A DNA stretch of 44,050 nucleotides, taken from Burkholderiales bacterium (GTDB lineage Bacteria > Pseudomonadota > Gammaproteobacteria > Burkholderiales > SG8-39). Positions 43,711-44,050 of the stretch are shown one piece after another. The stretch's first letter is position 1; each line of letters opens with the position of its first letter. Where the stretch lies: the NCBI GenBank assembly GCA_023383795.1, contig JAHDYJ010000024.1:4811-48860 (forward strand). The letters are read 5' to 3'. A model generated the notes under the pieces. The model ran no database searches. It worked only from the letters and a program-made list of their open reading frames with translations, and was not told the origin of the DNA. A program made the translations under genes and the position numbers.

Positions 43711-44050
43711 CTAGCGACTCTGCCTCGCCATGAACACCAGCCGCTCGAACAGGTGCACGTCCTGCTCATTCTTCAGCAGCGCGCCGTGCAGCGGCGGCAC
43801 GATCGTCTTGCGGTCCTTCGCGCGCAGCGCCTCGGGCGGGATGTCCTCCGCCAGCAGCAGCTTCAGCCAGTCGAGCAGCTCCGAGGTCGACGGCTTCTTC
43901 TTCAGGCCGGGCACCTCGCGCACCTCGAAGAACACCTCGAGCGCCTCGCGCAGCAGCATCTTCTTGATGCCCGGGAAGTGCACGTCGACGATGCGCTGCA
44001 TCGTCTCCTTGTCCGGGAAGCGGATGTAGTGGAAGAAGCAGCGGCGCAGG
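43711..44050 (-). CDS. MoxR-type AAA+ ATPase (C-terminal part; 5' end outside window)
   Basis: The frame enters from the window edge and gives 112 residues to the stop. It reads LRRCFFHYIRFPDKETMQRI, typical of the arginine-finger and sensor region of MoxR ATPases, followed by a helical C-terminal lid with SELLDWLKLLL and the end FERLVFMARQSR. Walker motifs lie outside the window. MoxR ATPases work with VWA proteins such as the CoxE-like product downstream to insert metals or remodel enzymes. Its start is beyond 44050; the internal ATG at 44001 is not the start. Confidence 0.85.
   Translation of the reverse strand, partial: LRRCFFHYIRFPDKETMQRIVDVHFPGIKKMLLREALEVFFEVREVPGLKKKPSTSELLDWLKLLLAEDIPPEALRAKDRKTIVPPLHGALLKNEQDVHLFERLVFMARQSR

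Overview
This is a very GC-rich window with almost no non-coding space. It looks like chromosome from a betaproteobacterium, most likely Burkholderiales-like. The reasons are the nuo order with separate nuoD, a Nudix hydrolase directly after nuoN, a GreB with an acidic N-terminal extension, and protein sequences that read as betaproteobacterial. This placement is by recognition, not by a database search.

Layout. (1) 2-14162, plus strand: the 3' part of a complex I operon (nuoD partial, then E F G H I J K L M N), followed by a NudF-type Nudix hydrolase and an endonuclease/exonuclease/phosphatase-family protein. (2) 14248-16745, minus strand: metY, an alpha/beta hydrolase and a small C-tail-anchored coiled-coil protein, probably one operon. 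(3) 16746-17540: a 351-base non-coding region with two related inverted repeats, leading into a small secreted Gly-rich, four-Cys protein of unknown function. (4) 17605-21152: a Do-like periplasmic protease (minus), divergent from an MFS transporter and greB (plus); the gap holds a GTTACA half-site cluster. (5) 21188-24994, minus: azlC-azlD and a periplasmic M16 metalloprotease. (6) 25173-31526: a 1961-residue sensor kinase with seven PAS and four related GAF domains, convergent with an Rcp1-like response regulator. (7) 31786-33759: htpG behind a sigma-32-like promoter. (8) 33873-41652: signalling and assembly genes, namely a PleD-like REC-GGDEF protein, a peroxiredoxin, an orphan GspE/PilB-type ATPase and a MASE1-PAS5-GGDEF-EAL protein. 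(9) 41749-44050, minus: a MoxR-type ATPase (partial), a duplicated scrap of its 3' end, a GNAT acetyltransferase and a CoxE-like VWA protein.

Functional themes are respiration (complex I), envelope quality control (DegQ-like, M16, HtpG in the cytosol) and a dense signalling block with two cyclic-di-GMP enzymes next to a secretion/pilus ATPase. No tRNA, rRNA, CRISPR array, insertion sequence, prophage or toxin-antitoxin module was seen.

The most unusual DNA-level feature is a set of three intergenic elements (7013-7111, 33747-33879, 41656-41750). Each is built of degenerate 7-base tandem units in inverted arms around a spacer (with a clear central hairpin in two of them), and each lies on or beside the stop codons of its flanking genes. 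The unit sequence differs at each locus while the architecture is shared. Other items worth checking are the paired inverted repeats before the secreted Gly-rich protein, the partial ATPase-gene duplication with an intervening palindrome, and the altered Gln-Gly-Tyr position in the EAL domain.
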